From: Candidatus Helarchaeota archaeon
GTDB lineage: Archaea > Asgardarchaeota > Lokiarchaeia > Helarchaeales > HEL-GB-A
Assembly: GCA_013375455.1 (NCBI GenBank)
Contig: JABXJT010000034.1
Coordinates: 1-49,275, forward strand
Length of the DNA: 49,275 nucleotides
Reading direction: 5' to 3'
Below the pieces are notes generated by a model. That model saw nothing but the letters and a program-made list of their open reading frames with translations, did no database searches and was not told the DNA's origin. The translations under genes were made by a program, and so were the position numbers. Numbering within the stretch: the first letter of the stretch is position 1; the number at the start of each line of letters is the position of its first letter. Shown here piece after piece: positions 8,287 through 15,588 of this stretch.

Positions 8287-8772
8287 TTAGCAGAAATGGC
8301 ACCCACCAAGGATACCATTTTTTTCAAAGTACTGTTGATGGTATTCTTCAGCGCGGTAAAAATCACTTGCAGGAGTAATTTCCGTCACGATTGGGTTTCT
8401 GAACTGACCCTGCTTCTCTAATCTCTCTTTCATAGCTATTACTTTTTTTTGTTGTTCATCATTGTGGTAGAAAATAGCGGATCTGTATTGGTACCCAATA
8501 TCAGGTCCCTGTCGATTTAAAGTGGTCGGATCGTGAATGGCGAAAAAAACCTCAAGTAATTGATCATAGGATACTTGGTCGGGGTTGTATTCAATGAGAA
8601 TGGCCTCTGCATGCCCCGTCGTACCAGTACAGACGTCCTTATAAGATGGATCATTCACGTGCCCACCCGTATAACCGACTTTCGTGTTTATTATGCCTTT
8701 TACTTTTCGGAAGGCGGCTTCGACGCCCCAGAAACAGCCCGCGGCGAAAGTTGCAATCTCCATTGTTTTCAC
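8287..8772 (-). CDS. msrA: Peptide methionine-S-sulfoxide reductase MsrA
   Basis: Reduces methionine-S-sulfoxide in proteins and free methionine. The catalytic motif GCFWGVEAAF is at the N-terminus, followed by VGYTGGHVNDPSYKDVCTGT, HDPTTLNRQGPDIGYQYRS and AEEYHQQYFEKN, all diagnostic. The C-terminal CHFC pair supplies resolving cysteines. Full length at ~160 residues. GTG at 8772 is the longest start, but ATG at 8763 gives the typical MEIATFAAGCFWG opening and is preferred. It is convergent with the surface-protein gene, with a T-rich 14-bp gap. Confidence 0.96.
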   Translation of the reverse strand: MKTMEIATFAAGCFWGVEAAFRKVKGIINTKVGYTGGHVNDPSYKDVCTGTTGHAEAILIEYNPDQVSYDQLLEVFFAIHDPTTLNRQGPDIGYQYRSAIFYHNDEQQKKVIAMKERLEKQGQFRNPIVTEITPASDFYRAEEYHQQYFEKNGILGGCHFC

Positions 8773-8928
8773 ATCTCTATTTTTAGAAACTATTGGGAAT
8801 AGAAAAAAAAAGCGGTAATTTTTACGCTAAAAGGGCAAAATTTTGCATGCGTGAAATAACATGGGAAAATGAAATAAACCTTAAATAACCTATCTCTTTT
8901 TTTGTTTTAGAACACAGGATGGAGTACT

Positions 8929-10098
8929 TTGCTTCCACTTTATGGAATTTATAATCTGACGATTGGGCTTCTATTTGTGGTCATCGCTCCCCTCATGTTA
9001 ATCATCGCAAAGAGAAATTTCCGCGAGAACCAACAGTATGGGGGGTATTCCATCATTGTCACGGTGGCGATATCACTTTGCATTGGACTCTATTATATTA
9101 TTAACGCGATTTCGATATACATTCAATCTTTATCTTATTTAGACCCTTTGAGCCGTCTTCAATTCGTTCAGGGAAGGTTCTTTTTAGCGGGGCTTTTTCC
9201 CTATAATATAGGGGCGATTACTCTATTCACGCTCCCTTTATTCATCATTGCCATTGGAATTTTCGCGTGGGCGGTAAATATCACCGAGAAAAAAGGAATG
9301 AGTAAAGGGGATCCTGGCCCAACAAAAGCCAAAAACTCAATTGATTTAGAGATCTCCCGAAAACTCTTCCACATTGGGTTGATTGCCCTCTTAGTATTGT
9401 ATATCATGGTCGGAAAGATGGTAGTATCAAATATTTTTGGGTATTATAGTGATACTTTTTGTTCTGGAAATTTGGCTGGTAACTTCATCCCCTTTGATGA
9501 TTTTTATAACCTCAATTTAACCTCTTATGAACCTTACATGGGGCAAACCATGATGATGTTCGCCTTCATAGTTGTTTTCTTCCTTGTACTTTTTGCAGAT
9601 CTCGTACGGATTTACAAACCGAAATACTACCTTTTGAAAACCATCTCCCAGCAATGGCGCTCTTATGAACGGGGTTCTTTCGGCCCGCACATCCACATGC
9701 TCATGGGCTGTCTTTTCGTTATTATTTTCTTCAGACCGCCCATTGCCTGCGTGGCAATTACGATTACGGCGCTGGGGGATGGCGTGGCCACGATAATAGG
9801 AGTAGCGAAAGGGAAACGCAAATTAAGAGCGGGATCGGAAAAGACCTGGGAGGGTGCAATTGCAGGTTTTCTGGCATCATTCATTTTTGGATTCATGCTT
9901 TATTTTGTAATGATCGGCTTAGCAAGCATCTATGGACCATTTTACCAAGGAACGGTTCTAGGAGGAATAATAATTTCGCTTGTTGGAGCTACGACTTTTT
10001 TCATCATTGATTATATATCGCTGCCCATATCGGATAATATTCTTAATCCAGTAGTTTGTGGCTGCGTCATGTGGCTCGTATCATTAGTAATAATTTGA
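8929..10098 (+). CDS. Dolichol/phytol kinase-like CTP-dependent membrane kinase
   Basis: A 389-residue polytopic protein. Residues ~135-389 resemble the SEC59/DGK1/phytol kinase family: the ISRKLFHIGLIALL opening, a conserved CX2-free helix pair, and the signature ITALGDGVATIIGVAKGKRK followed by KTWEGAIAGFLASFIFGF. These enzymes phosphorylate isoprenoid alcohols with CTP. About 120 extra N-terminal residues with three or four helices precede the domain. The start is inferred as TTG at 8929, four bases after a GGAG Shine-Dalgarno; no ATG is available between the upstream stop and the first helix. A 67-residue membrane protein follows after 6 bp. An isoprenoid-alcohol substrate is inference from the family. 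Confidence 0.72.
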   Translation: MLPLYGIYNLTIGLLFVVIAPLMLIIAKRNFRENQQYGGYSIIVTVAISLCIGLYYIINAISIYIQSLSYLDPLSRLQFVQGRFFLAGLFPYNIGAITLFTLPLFIIAIGIFAWAVNITEKKGMSKGDPGPTKAKNSIDLEISRKLFHIGLIALLVLYIMVGKMVVSNIFGYYSDTFCSGNLAGNFIPFDDFYNLNLTSYEPYMGQTMMMFAFIVVFFLVLFADLVRIYKPKYYLLKTISQQWRSYERGSFGPHIHMLMGCLFVIIFFRPPIACVAITITALGDGVATIIGVAKGKRKLRAGSEKTWEGAIAGFLASFIFGFMLYFVMIGLASIYGPFYQGTVLGGIIISLVGATTFFIIDYISLPISDNILNPVVCGCVMWLVSLVII

Positions 10099-10104
10099 AG
10101 TGCA

Positions 10105-10308
10105 ATGAAAATGATTGATTATTATCTTGTGGATTTTTGGATTGGATTCAGTCAAGCCATTACGATGATCTTGCTTTGCATTTCCTTTTTTTGTTACATG
10201 TTATTTGAACAACATCGTAAGCCACTCTTGGTTTCGGCCGTCGTATTAACAATCGTGAACTTTGCGATCTTGGTAGTTTCTGTTGTATGGCCTTATTTGC
10301 TTCGGTAG
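10105..10308 (+). CDS. Small two-helix membrane protein
   Basis: 67 residues with two hydrophobic helices (about 14-33 and 40-63), a short QHRKP turn between them and the terminal motif WPYLLR. The gene begins 6 bp after the dolichol-kinase-like gene and is likely co-transcribed, so a partner role is possible. Two decayed partial copies of the same small gene appear elsewhere: its C-terminal half near 12520-12605 and its N-terminal part at 15432-15515. The intact gene is therefore one member of a small local family. Function unknown. Confidence 0.6.
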   Translation: MKMIDYYLVDFWIGFSQAITMILLCISFFCYMLFEQHRKPLLVSAVVLTIVNFAILVVSVVWPYLLR

Positions 10309-10376
10309 GTGAAGTGGCAATTTCGTCTGAAATGAAGCTAAATTATCGATTTTACTAATGGTTGAGCTGACAAAAG

Positions 10377-10447
10377 CTAGGTAGGATCAACAAAATTCTT
10401 AAATAGTACTATGTAGAATTGACAATTAGCTATGTATGATCAACAAA
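10377..10447 (+). promoter_or_regulatory. Three direct repeats around a TATA-like box: candidate PadR operator
   Basis: Three related 18-bp sites lie upstream of the PadR operon: CTAGGTAGGATCAACAAA (10377-10394), CTATGTAGAATTGACAAT (10409-10426) and CTATGTATGATCAACAAA (10430-10447). The first and third differ at two positions. An AT-rich TTAAATA element at about 10399-10405 sits between sites one and two, as a TATA box would. The sites are seen directly; binding by the PadR protein encoded at 11721-12335 is inference. Confidence 0.55.
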
Positions 10448-10458
10448 TGATTTAACAA

Positions 10459-11163
10459 GTGATCCTCATGAAGAAGAAATTGATGTTTTCGGTTTTAGTA
10501 ATCGGTCTTTTAACAATGCTACACGTGATTCCGGTGCAGGTAATAGGGGCAAAACCAAGTCATGCGCTGGAACAAGGCGATGTTCCAGGATGGTCGCGTT
10601 ACGACGAAGGAGTAGTGTATAATATCAACTGGTCCGGATGTAACTTGACGGTGTATTGGCAAATTTGGATCAACAATGAAACCGCGGAAATAAATGCATC
10701 AGAAGCGTGGGCGAACGCGACGAAGGCTATCTGCATCATGTATATCACGTTTCCAGAGGATATCGATGATGATTGGTGGCTGGCTATCAAAGTATGGTTT
10801 CAGATCAACGTTTACATTGACATCGACGTCGATGCATTTGAACACGATGTGATTTGGGAAGAAGACGATCGGTATTTGGGTTTAGCCACTGCGGACGAAA
10901 ATTTCATTCTGATGGCGGGATATAATGACACGAGTGCACCCGCAGACCCGTTCACGCGCTGGTGGGCGGTGAAAGCGCCAACTAATAGCAGCACCGTTGG
11001 TCAAGCGGACATAACCAGGATGGTAGAGGCAATAGGTAGTAAATACGATGAAGGTCCAGGGTTTCCAATTCGTGAAATCTTCATAGTTCTTTACCCAGTA
11101 GTAATAGGTCTAATAATTATATTTCTAATGGTCAATTTGTATAAGAACCGTGGTAAATCATAA
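10459..11163 (+). CDS. Membrane-anchored extracellular protein of the PadR operon
   Basis: About 231 residues from the preferred start ATG at 10468; GTG at 10459 belongs to a GTGATCC sequence that matches the Shine-Dalgarno complement. A signal peptide (MKKK, then a hydrophobic core to about residue 25) leads into an acidic, Trp-rich extracellular domain with several Asn-x-Thr/Ser sequons. A single C-terminal membrane helix (IFIVLYPVVIGLIIIFLMV) ends with a short basic tail. No PGF motif is present, so it looks like a plain transmembrane anchor. It is first in an apparent operon with a 2TM protein and a PadR regulator. The domain is not recognised. Confidence 0.7.
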   Translation: MILMKKKLMFSVLVIGLLTMLHVIPVQVIGAKPSHALEQGDVPGWSRYDEGVVYNINWSGCNLTVYWQIWINNETAEINASEAWANATKAICIMYITFPEDIDDDWWLAIKVWFQINVYIDIDVDAFEHDVIWEEDDRYLGLATADENFILMAGYNDTSAPADPFTRWWAVKAPTNSSTVGQADITRMVEAIGSKYDEGPGFPIREIFIVLYPVVIGLIIIFLMVNLYKNRGKS

Positions 11164-11183
11164 AATGGAAGGATTGATGAAAA

Positions 11184-11705
11184 ATGAGTGAAGATGTTGA
11201 ATTTTCAGAAGAAAGTTTAAGGAGAATAGCGTCGCAGAAAATTTCTTTTCGGTATTCTGTTAAAGTACACGCCATTGCTTACATATTGGTGAATATTTTA
11301 TTGATAACAATCAATGCGATTTTTATACCGGATATTTTCCTGCTTTCGAACTGGTGGGCAATCTATCCTGCGTTAGGTTGGTTAATAGGGCTGATGATCC
11401 ATGCAAGTGCCTATGTTCTTTACGTACGAGGGACAAGCGATGCCACACAAGGAATCGTGCTTCATCTAGTAGCCTATATTTTTACAATGTTATTCTTGCT
11501 TGTCATTGACTTCCTTACAACCGCGACATTGGATTGGGTATTTTACCCCGCACTGTTTTGGGGGCTTGGAATACTTGGGCATCTCATTATTTCTGCACTG
11601 GTGACCAAGGAGAAGGCACCTAAGGTCGAAGAAAAACCATCAAAAAAAGAGCGAGCTATCGAGAAAGAAATGGAAAAAATGAGAAGAAAAACAAAAAACG
11701 AATAG
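11184..11705 (+). CDS. Duplicated 2TM-domain membrane protein
   Basis: 173 residues containing two helical hairpins. Residues ~25-73 read VKVHAIAYILVNILLITINA then WWAIYPALGWLIGLMIHA; residues ~92-140 repeat the plan with LHLVAYIFTMLFLLVIDF and WVFYPALFWGLGILGHLI. This matches the small 2TM domain family (His/Tyr-containing first helix, W-x-x-x-P-x-x-x-W/G turn), present here twice. The C-terminal ~35 residues are a highly charged cytoplasmic tail. It sits 20 bp after the surface protein and 15 bp before padR. 2TM proteins often accompany regulators; a sensing role is inference. Confidence 0.72.
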   Translation: MSEDVEFSEESLRRIASQKISFRYSVKVHAIAYILVNILLITINAIFIPDIFLLSNWWAIYPALGWLIGLMIHASAYVLYVRGTSDATQGIVLHLVAYIFTMLFLLVIDFLTTATLDWVFYPALFWGLGILGHLIISALVTKEKAPKVEEKPSKKERAIEKEMEKMRRKTKNE

Positions 11706-11720
11706 GATGCTCGATAAGCG

Positions 11721-12335
11721 ATGTGGTTAGGAAAGTTTTTAGATCTCACGGAAGACATTCCACAGAAAGTCAGAGATAAGATATCTAAACGCTTAGAGCG
11801 TAAAAAAATAACCCCGCTGGAGTTCACCATCCTTGAGAGTATCTTTAATTCAAAGAGAGTTTCAGGTTATGATCTCATTTATAACTTGAATAAACATTTT
11901 GCAGGGACATGGAAAGCTCGTTCTGGAACGATCTACCCCATATTATCTAAATTAAAGCGAAAAGGTTTTCTAGATTCGGAAGAGAAAAAGAGTCCTCTTG
12001 GCCCAAAAGTGAAACTCTACTTTTTAACTGAAGCCGGAGAAGAGATAATTAAAACAAAAGTGAATAAGAATTTTCGTGATCAGTTAAAATTCATAGAAAA
12101 TTTCTTGATTGAACTATCTTCCATTTACATTCAATCGTTTCCAGCGGAAAAAAAAGAAGCAGTAACTACTGAAGTTCAGAATATCCTCAAAAATACTCTA
12201 GAGGCTGTAGGAAATGCCATTCCTTTGAGTGTAACACGTAAGATCCACTGTCCAAATTGTAACGTAGAGATAGATCGGGATGATTCGAGATTTTGCTCAA
12301 ATTGTGGAGCAGATCTTAGAAGTTATACTCAATAA
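11721..12335 (+). CDS. PadR-family transcriptional regulator with C-terminal zinc ribbon
   Basis: 204 residues. A PadR winged helix spans about residues 30-115: TPLEFTILESIFNSKRVSGY, then DLIYNLNKHFAGTWKARSGT, then IYPILSKLKRKGFL and a YFLTEAGEEII wing. A helical dimerisation segment follows. The end is a zinc ribbon with two CX2C pairs (HCPNCNVEID and RFCSNCGADL), an archaeal addition to the family. PadR proteins usually repress operons for membrane or export functions and often their own operon. The gene is third in the 10.4-12.3 kb unit, and three repeated sites lie at its promoter, so autoregulation is plausible. Confidence 0.88.
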   Translation: MWLGKFLDLTEDIPQKVRDKISKRLERKKITPLEFTILESIFNSKRVSGYDLIYNLNKHFAGTWKARSGTIYPILSKLKRKGFLDSEEKKSPLGPKVKLYFLTEAGEEIIKTKVNKNFRDQLKFIENFLIELSSIYIQSFPAEKKEAVTTEVQNILKNTLEAVGNAIPLSVTRKIHCPNCNVEIDRDDSRFCSNCGADLRSYTQ

Positions 12336-12396
12336 TTCGCATTAATTTCCATTTTTTTTGAATTAAAACTTAGTCAATTTTAGGCTGGTGAAAAAT

Positions 12397-12534
12397 ATGA
12401 AAATTCTGTACATTAATCCTCCAAAACTGGAATCCGGGCTGGATGTAATTACCGGCTATTACAAATTTTCTTGGCATTACAACAAGAAAGAATTATTACC
12501 AAATAAAAAACTTGAAAACAATTTCTCATTTTAA
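12397..12534 (+). pseudogene. 5' remnant of a B12-binding radical SAM gene
   Basis: A 45-codon frame begins MKILYINPPKLESGLDVI, the typical N-terminal beta strand and loop of cobalamin-binding radical SAM proteins (compare LLLINPIRIRP in the intact gene at 6170-7615). A GGTG Shine-Dalgarno lies 6 bp upstream. After about 30 codons the sequence turns lysine/asparagine-rich and ends at TAA, with no binding domain or iron-sulfur motif. It looks like the retained start of a gene whose body was deleted. A genuine 45-residue peptide cannot be excluded. Confidence 0.5.
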
Positions 12535-12605
12535 TCATTATTTTTACGGAGCTAAATTTTGGATTCTTTATCGCAATCTTAATATGGCCCTTCATTCTTG
12601 TCTAG
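12520..12605 (+). pseudogene. 3' remnant of a small two-helix membrane protein gene
   Basis: Ending at TAG (12603-12605), this frame reads LILIIIFTELNFGFFIAIL and then IWPFILV. It aligns without gaps to the end of the 67-residue protein at 10105-10308 (LTIVNFAILVVSVVWPYLLR): both have T-x-x-N-F, a hydrophobic stretch, WP and a TAG stop at the same spacing. No start codon or N-terminal half is present; an in-frame TGA lies just upstream. It appears to be the tail of a lost paralog fused to the radical SAM remnant. The match is short, so confidence is moderate. Confidence 0.4.
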
Positions 12606-12755
12606 CAGAAGAAATTCGCTCTATAATTCGGGACATATTCTTCTAGTTTCAATAAATTTAATCTTATCGATTCAAACTTCGTTAAATTTATAAAGCTGAT
12701 GGGAGAAATCTATATCGTTCAAAATCTATCTAATTAAAAAAAAGGAGGAAATAAT

Positions 12756-13520
12756 TTGGATGATCGGACATCAAAAATTTTGGAAAGAGTTTTTGAATTA
12801 ATTGCCGCAATTTTCGCGATAATATGGGGCGTTTTAGTAGTAATCCCAGTAACTGAAAATACAAGTCTCGATCCTAGCGAACAATTAACTCTAATAATCT
12901 TAAATCCATATTTTCTTTTAATGGTTGGTTTTTTTATAACTAGCGGAATTCTTCTTTTGGCACGACGCTATGAGGGTTTTCCAACAATAAATCCAGAAAC
13001 ATTAAAGAATGTGTTGATTCTAGGCCCCCTTGGATTTCTTATCGCGATCGGGTTAGGAATAGGGTTCGTATTGATATTACCTGGAGGTTCTCTATATTTA
13101 GCGAGCATTAGTTCAAACAAGATGGTGGCATATCTTATTGGATCAGGTGTTTTCAGTCTCAATGCAATATCACCATTTTTGATGGAGATAGTAGTAGGTT
13201 ATGTTGCATGGTCAGCTTTTCTGACTTGGTTTATTACGGGGTTTATTCTAGGAATTTTGGCTAAAAAATGGAGAACGGGGGTTTATAGCGCGTTGCTTAC
13301 GGCTTTACTCGTCTGGCTCCTTGTAGTTATTGGTACTAGAATATTTATCACAACTGTCGCAACAACTTCTCCCATTGAATACGCTTTTTTTAGCTTATTA
13401 ATGCTAGTTAATGCGGGTATTGGATTCGTTGTCGCGGGTATTGGTTCAACAATCGGGACTGTTCTTTATGCGCACGTGTCTGGCGATAAGGCTGCCATTA
13501 AAGAATTAGAAGAAACATAA
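12756..13520 (+). CDS. Polytopic membrane protein, function unknown
   Basis: 254 residues with about six hydrophobic helices (near residues 12-30, 45-67, 88-112, 128-165, 172-200 and 207-240) and few charged residues. The TTG start at 12756 is supported by GGAGG seven bases upstream; the nearby ATG is out of frame. The protein is glycine-rich in its helices and has no catalytic motif I can identify. A monocistronic unit is likely: a TATA-like box lies upstream and a clear hairpin plus T-run follows the stop. Confidence 0.7.
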   Translation: MDDRTSKILERVFELIAAIFAIIWGVLVVIPVTENTSLDPSEQLTLIILNPYFLLMVGFFITSGILLLARRYEGFPTINPETLKNVLILGPLGFLIAIGLGIGFVLILPGGSLYLASISSNKMVAYLIGSGVFSLNAISPFLMEIVVGYVAWSAFLTWFITGFILGILAKKWRTGVYSALLTALLVWLLVVIGTRIFITTVATTSPIEYAFFSLLMLVNAGIGFVVAGIGSTIGTVLYAHVSGDKAAIKELEET

Positions 13521-13524
13521 ACTT

Positions 13525-13565
13525 AGCGAGATCCTCGCTTTTAATCCCTTTTTTTTTTTTTTTTT
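13525..13565 (+). terminator. Hairpin plus 17-T terminator
   Basis: A perfect 6-bp stem AGCGAG/CTCGCT (13525-13530 and 13534-13539) with a 3-nt loop starts 4 bp after the upstream stop codon. A run of about 17 T residues follows (13549-13565). Archaea usually terminate at T-runs alone; the stem makes this look like a bacterial-style intrinsic terminator. It would end the 12756-13520 transcript and separates it from the convergent genes at 13606-14769. Confidence 0.75.
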
Positions 13566-13605
13566 CTAATAATATACTACTGTTCCAACTAGTTTTGAGA
13601 GTAGG

Positions 13606-14115
13606 CTAATCACTAAAGATGCCTTCGGGTACTTCTTTATTTTGAATCATTAAATTGAAATAATTAATGGAATTTACGGGAATTTTTTCTCCTATTTCGG
13701 TTAAAACGCGTTCTTTTTCTCCATTTTTAAAATTTATAAAGACAGCAATCTTATTTGGTTGTTCTGGCTCCGAAACAAGTTGTGCTTCAATGTTTGAAAC
13801 ATAATTAAGGTCCCATTTATTGGTTCTCATGTGAGCAATTTTATAAATGGTAGCTTGCCGTTCTATAAGCCCTAGCGCTGGTTGAATGATTAATAATTCC
13901 ACTTTCAGTACCAAGGGCATTCCAAACAGGACCACTGCGATTCCTACGAGCAGGATTAGGATTCCAATGAGTAAATCAAATATGAATGCTATAAGTACAC
14001 CAATGAAGCAGGCTATAAGTCCCAAAATAATCAAGATTGCGCCTTTTACGCCCATCGACCTCGGGAACTCTACCTCCAAGGTAGCAAAGTCTTGATGACT
14101 AATTTTAAGTTTCAT
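13606..14115 (-). CDS. Two-helix membrane protein with cytoplasmic beta domain, paralog A
   Basis: 169 residues: a short beta-rich N-terminus (KISHQDFATLEVEFPRSM), two adjacent membrane helices at about 22-75, then a soluble domain with LIIQPALGLIERQATIYK and NKWDLNYVSNIEAQLV. The next gene upstream encodes a protein with the same plan (RIINEKLAKVEADLPHKM, two helices, a soluble domain with RNQWKIDRVSEFKGE, ending PGTFYN versus PEGIFSD). The layout resembles membrane-anchored PH-like proteins, but I do not claim that family. ATG start at 14115; the gap to paralog B is 21 bp. Confidence 0.65.
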   Translation of the reverse strand: MKLKISHQDFATLEVEFPRSMGVKGAILIILGLIACFIGVLIAFIFDLLIGILILLVGIAVVLFGMPLVLKVELLIIQPALGLIERQATIYKIAHMRTNKWDLNYVSNIEAQLVSEPEQPNKIAVFINFKNGEKERVLTEIGEKIPVNSINYFNLMIQNKEVPEGIFSD

Positions 14116-14136
14116 CGACTATTAAATCTCCAGTAA

Positions 14137-14769
14137 TTAATTATAAAAGGTCCCAGGGGTTACTTGATCTCCCTTAAGAAAGAGATTTACGTATTTTGCA
14201 CAATTTTCAGGGGCTTTTGGGTACCTGTGATCTAACGCATTAATTATTTCGCCATTCTTCAATTTCATGACAAGAACTCCAAAATCAACAACCTGTCTGT
14301 GACCTGAGTATGTTCTAGAATAACTCTCATAGCCTGACTGGTCTCCAGGCGTTAATTGATCTCCTATTTCTGCGCCTAATCCCCGAGCTACTTCACTTGG
14401 ATCTATAGTACGTGCCCATGCTGAATGTTTTTCGCCCTTGAATTCTGAAACGCGATCTATTTTCCACTGATTTCGAACCAAAGTAAATAATCCAATTACT
14501 CGCGTTTTGCGTGTAATCATCCCCTCAAGCTTATCAATGACTAAAGTTCGTCGATGCCCATAGATAAAATATCCAAACAGACAGATTATGGCGCCTAAAA
14601 TATAAATGGGCCAAGCTGGACCGAAAGTTACGTGCGACCATATGCCAATACAAATTATTATAATTCCAATAACTACGAACGCAATTAATCCTACCATCTT
14701 ATGTGGTAAATCGGCTTCAACTTTAGCTAGTTTTTCATTAATTATCCTAAATCTCATTCCTTGTGGCAT
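14137..14769 (-). CDS. Two-helix membrane protein with cytoplasmic beta domain, paralog B
   Basis: 210 residues. N-terminal strands (MRFRIINEKLAKVEADLPHK) precede two membrane helices (about residues 26-68), then a beta-rich soluble domain: RRTLVIDKLEGMITRKTRVI, RNQWKIDRVSEFKGE and VDFGVLVMKLKNGEIINAL. It is a diverged paralog of the downstream gene and carries an extra ~35-residue polar insertion (QLTPGDQSGYESYSRTYSGH). The pair probably forms an operon. A small inverted repeat (GACTAA/TTAGTC, 14822-14840) lies upstream of the start, of unknown role. Function unknown. Confidence 0.65.
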   Translation of the reverse strand: MPQGMRFRIINEKLAKVEADLPHKMVGLIAFVVIGIIIICIGIWSHVTFGPAWPIYILGAIICLFGYFIYGHRRTLVIDKLEGMITRKTRVIGLFTLVRNQWKIDRVSEFKGEKHSAWARTIDPSEVARGLGAEIGDQLTPGDQSGYESYSRTYSGHRQVVDFGVLVMKLKNGEIINALDHRYPKAPENCAKYVNLFLKGDQVTPGTFYN

Positions 14770-14945
14770 TTTTTAGTTTCACTCCAATTTTAATTGTTTG
14801 AAATAATTAAAGGCAAGAGATGACTAATCTTTGGTTAGTCCTTCAGTCACTACCTCGCCCTAGCTTAGATTTTCTTAAGCTATTAGCTTTAGTTTTGTAA
14901 TTTTTTTTTAAAAATATAAACTTAATTGAGATCAGGCAAATTATT

Positions 14946-15323
14946 TTAGGCAAACAATTCAAGGATGATTGCTGCAATTCCAAAAAAGTCTAACGTACTC
15001 AGTTCCTCGATTTCTCTAGCAGTTCCCTCGAAGAATAAAACTGGTTTTCCTATACGATTTAAAATTTGTCGTCTTTCCTTTAAAAACTCGTATACTAGAA
15101 CGTTATTGGAGGTATAAATTTTATTTTCTTTTAGATATCCTTGTTCTTCGCCCTCATTCCAGGTAATGACGCCATCTTCTCGCAGTATCAAAAGTGGATA
15201 CCCCGATTCAGATTTAGCCACGTTGCCATCTAAATAGCCCCATAATTTTTTCTTTCTATTCAAATATTGCTTTCCATCAATATAGCCTTCTATCTTTCTC
15301 TCTTTATTTAAACATTCTATCAT
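14946..15323 (-). CDS. Small beta-repeat protein, possibly 4-fold beta flower-like
   Basis: 125 residues with repeated short strands and G-Y/L-D-G turns: IEGYIDGKQYLNRKKKLWGY then LDG, VITWNEGEEQGYLKENKIY. The spacing of about 13-18 residues between repeats is reminiscent of small beta-flower or MORN-like domains. The C-terminal ~30 residues (EELSTLDFFGIAAIILELFA) form a hydrophobic helix. Family assignment is tentative. It is a single gene with ATG at 15323. Confidence 0.5.
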   Translation of the reverse strand: MIECLNKERKIEGYIDGKQYLNRKKKLWGYLDGNVAKSESGYPLLILREDGVITWNEGEEQGYLKENKIYTSNNVLVYEFLKERRQILNRIGKPVLFFEGTAREIEELSTLDFFGIAAIILELFA

Positions 15324-15431
15324 TTTTTATCCCCGATTCATGAATTTAATTACAATAGAATAGTAGTCTACATTCGCTACTTAAAAAGAGTTTTGAGTGG
15401 AGATTTAAATGTATCATAGGATGAATTTGTA

Positions 15432-15515
15432 ATGATTGATTGTTGTGTCGTGGATTTTTGGTTGGTGGCTGTGCCATCTATGAGGTCCATCTCTCTCGTT
15501 ATTTTTTCCGCTTAA
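15432..15515 (+). pseudogene. 5' remnant of the 67-residue membrane protein gene
   Basis: A 27-codon frame starts ATGATTGATTGTTGTGTCG and encodes MIDCCVVDFWLVAVPSMRS, then a stop. It aligns at the nucleotide level with the beginning of the intact gene at 10105-10308 (MIDYYLVDFWIGFSQA). In particular GTGGATTTTTGG is identical in both, and the first ~35 bases differ at only a few positions. The rest of the gene is missing. With the 3' piece at 12520-12605 this suggests recurrent copying and decay of this element. The whole 15324-15588 gap shows nothing else. Confidence 0.5.
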
Positions 15516-15588
15516 TTTACAGTCGAGAAACACTCACTTTAGGTTGCAATAGCATTCAATTTGAATCAATTTTCATTGATTTCTAATT

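Larger units (their letters stand above)
12336..12755. other. 420-bp spacer with gene debris and a promoter
   Basis: This gap holds two decayed gene fragments (listed separately at 12397-12534 and 12520-12605) and then AT-rich sequence. A TATA-like TTAAATTTATAAAG lies near 12682-12695 and would serve the membrane-protein gene at 12756. That gene has a strong GGAGG Shine-Dalgarno at 12744-12748. I see no tRNA or other structured RNA here. Confidence 0.6.

Noticed and set aside
10309..10458. CRISPR-like array from the repeated sites upstream of the PadR operon
   Set aside because: Only three short imperfect repeats with unequal spacers of 14 and 3 bp, and no Cas genes.
14822..14880. Small inverted repeats (GACTAA/TTAGTC and AGCTTA/TAAGCT) as a structured RNA
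   Set aside because: The hairpins are short and lie in the leader of a gene; there is no conserved RNA motif that I recognise.
15432..15515. Independent 27-residue small protein gene
   Set aside because: Similarity to the start of the 67-residue gene and the lack of its second helix point to a remnant; no Shine-Dalgarno is evident.
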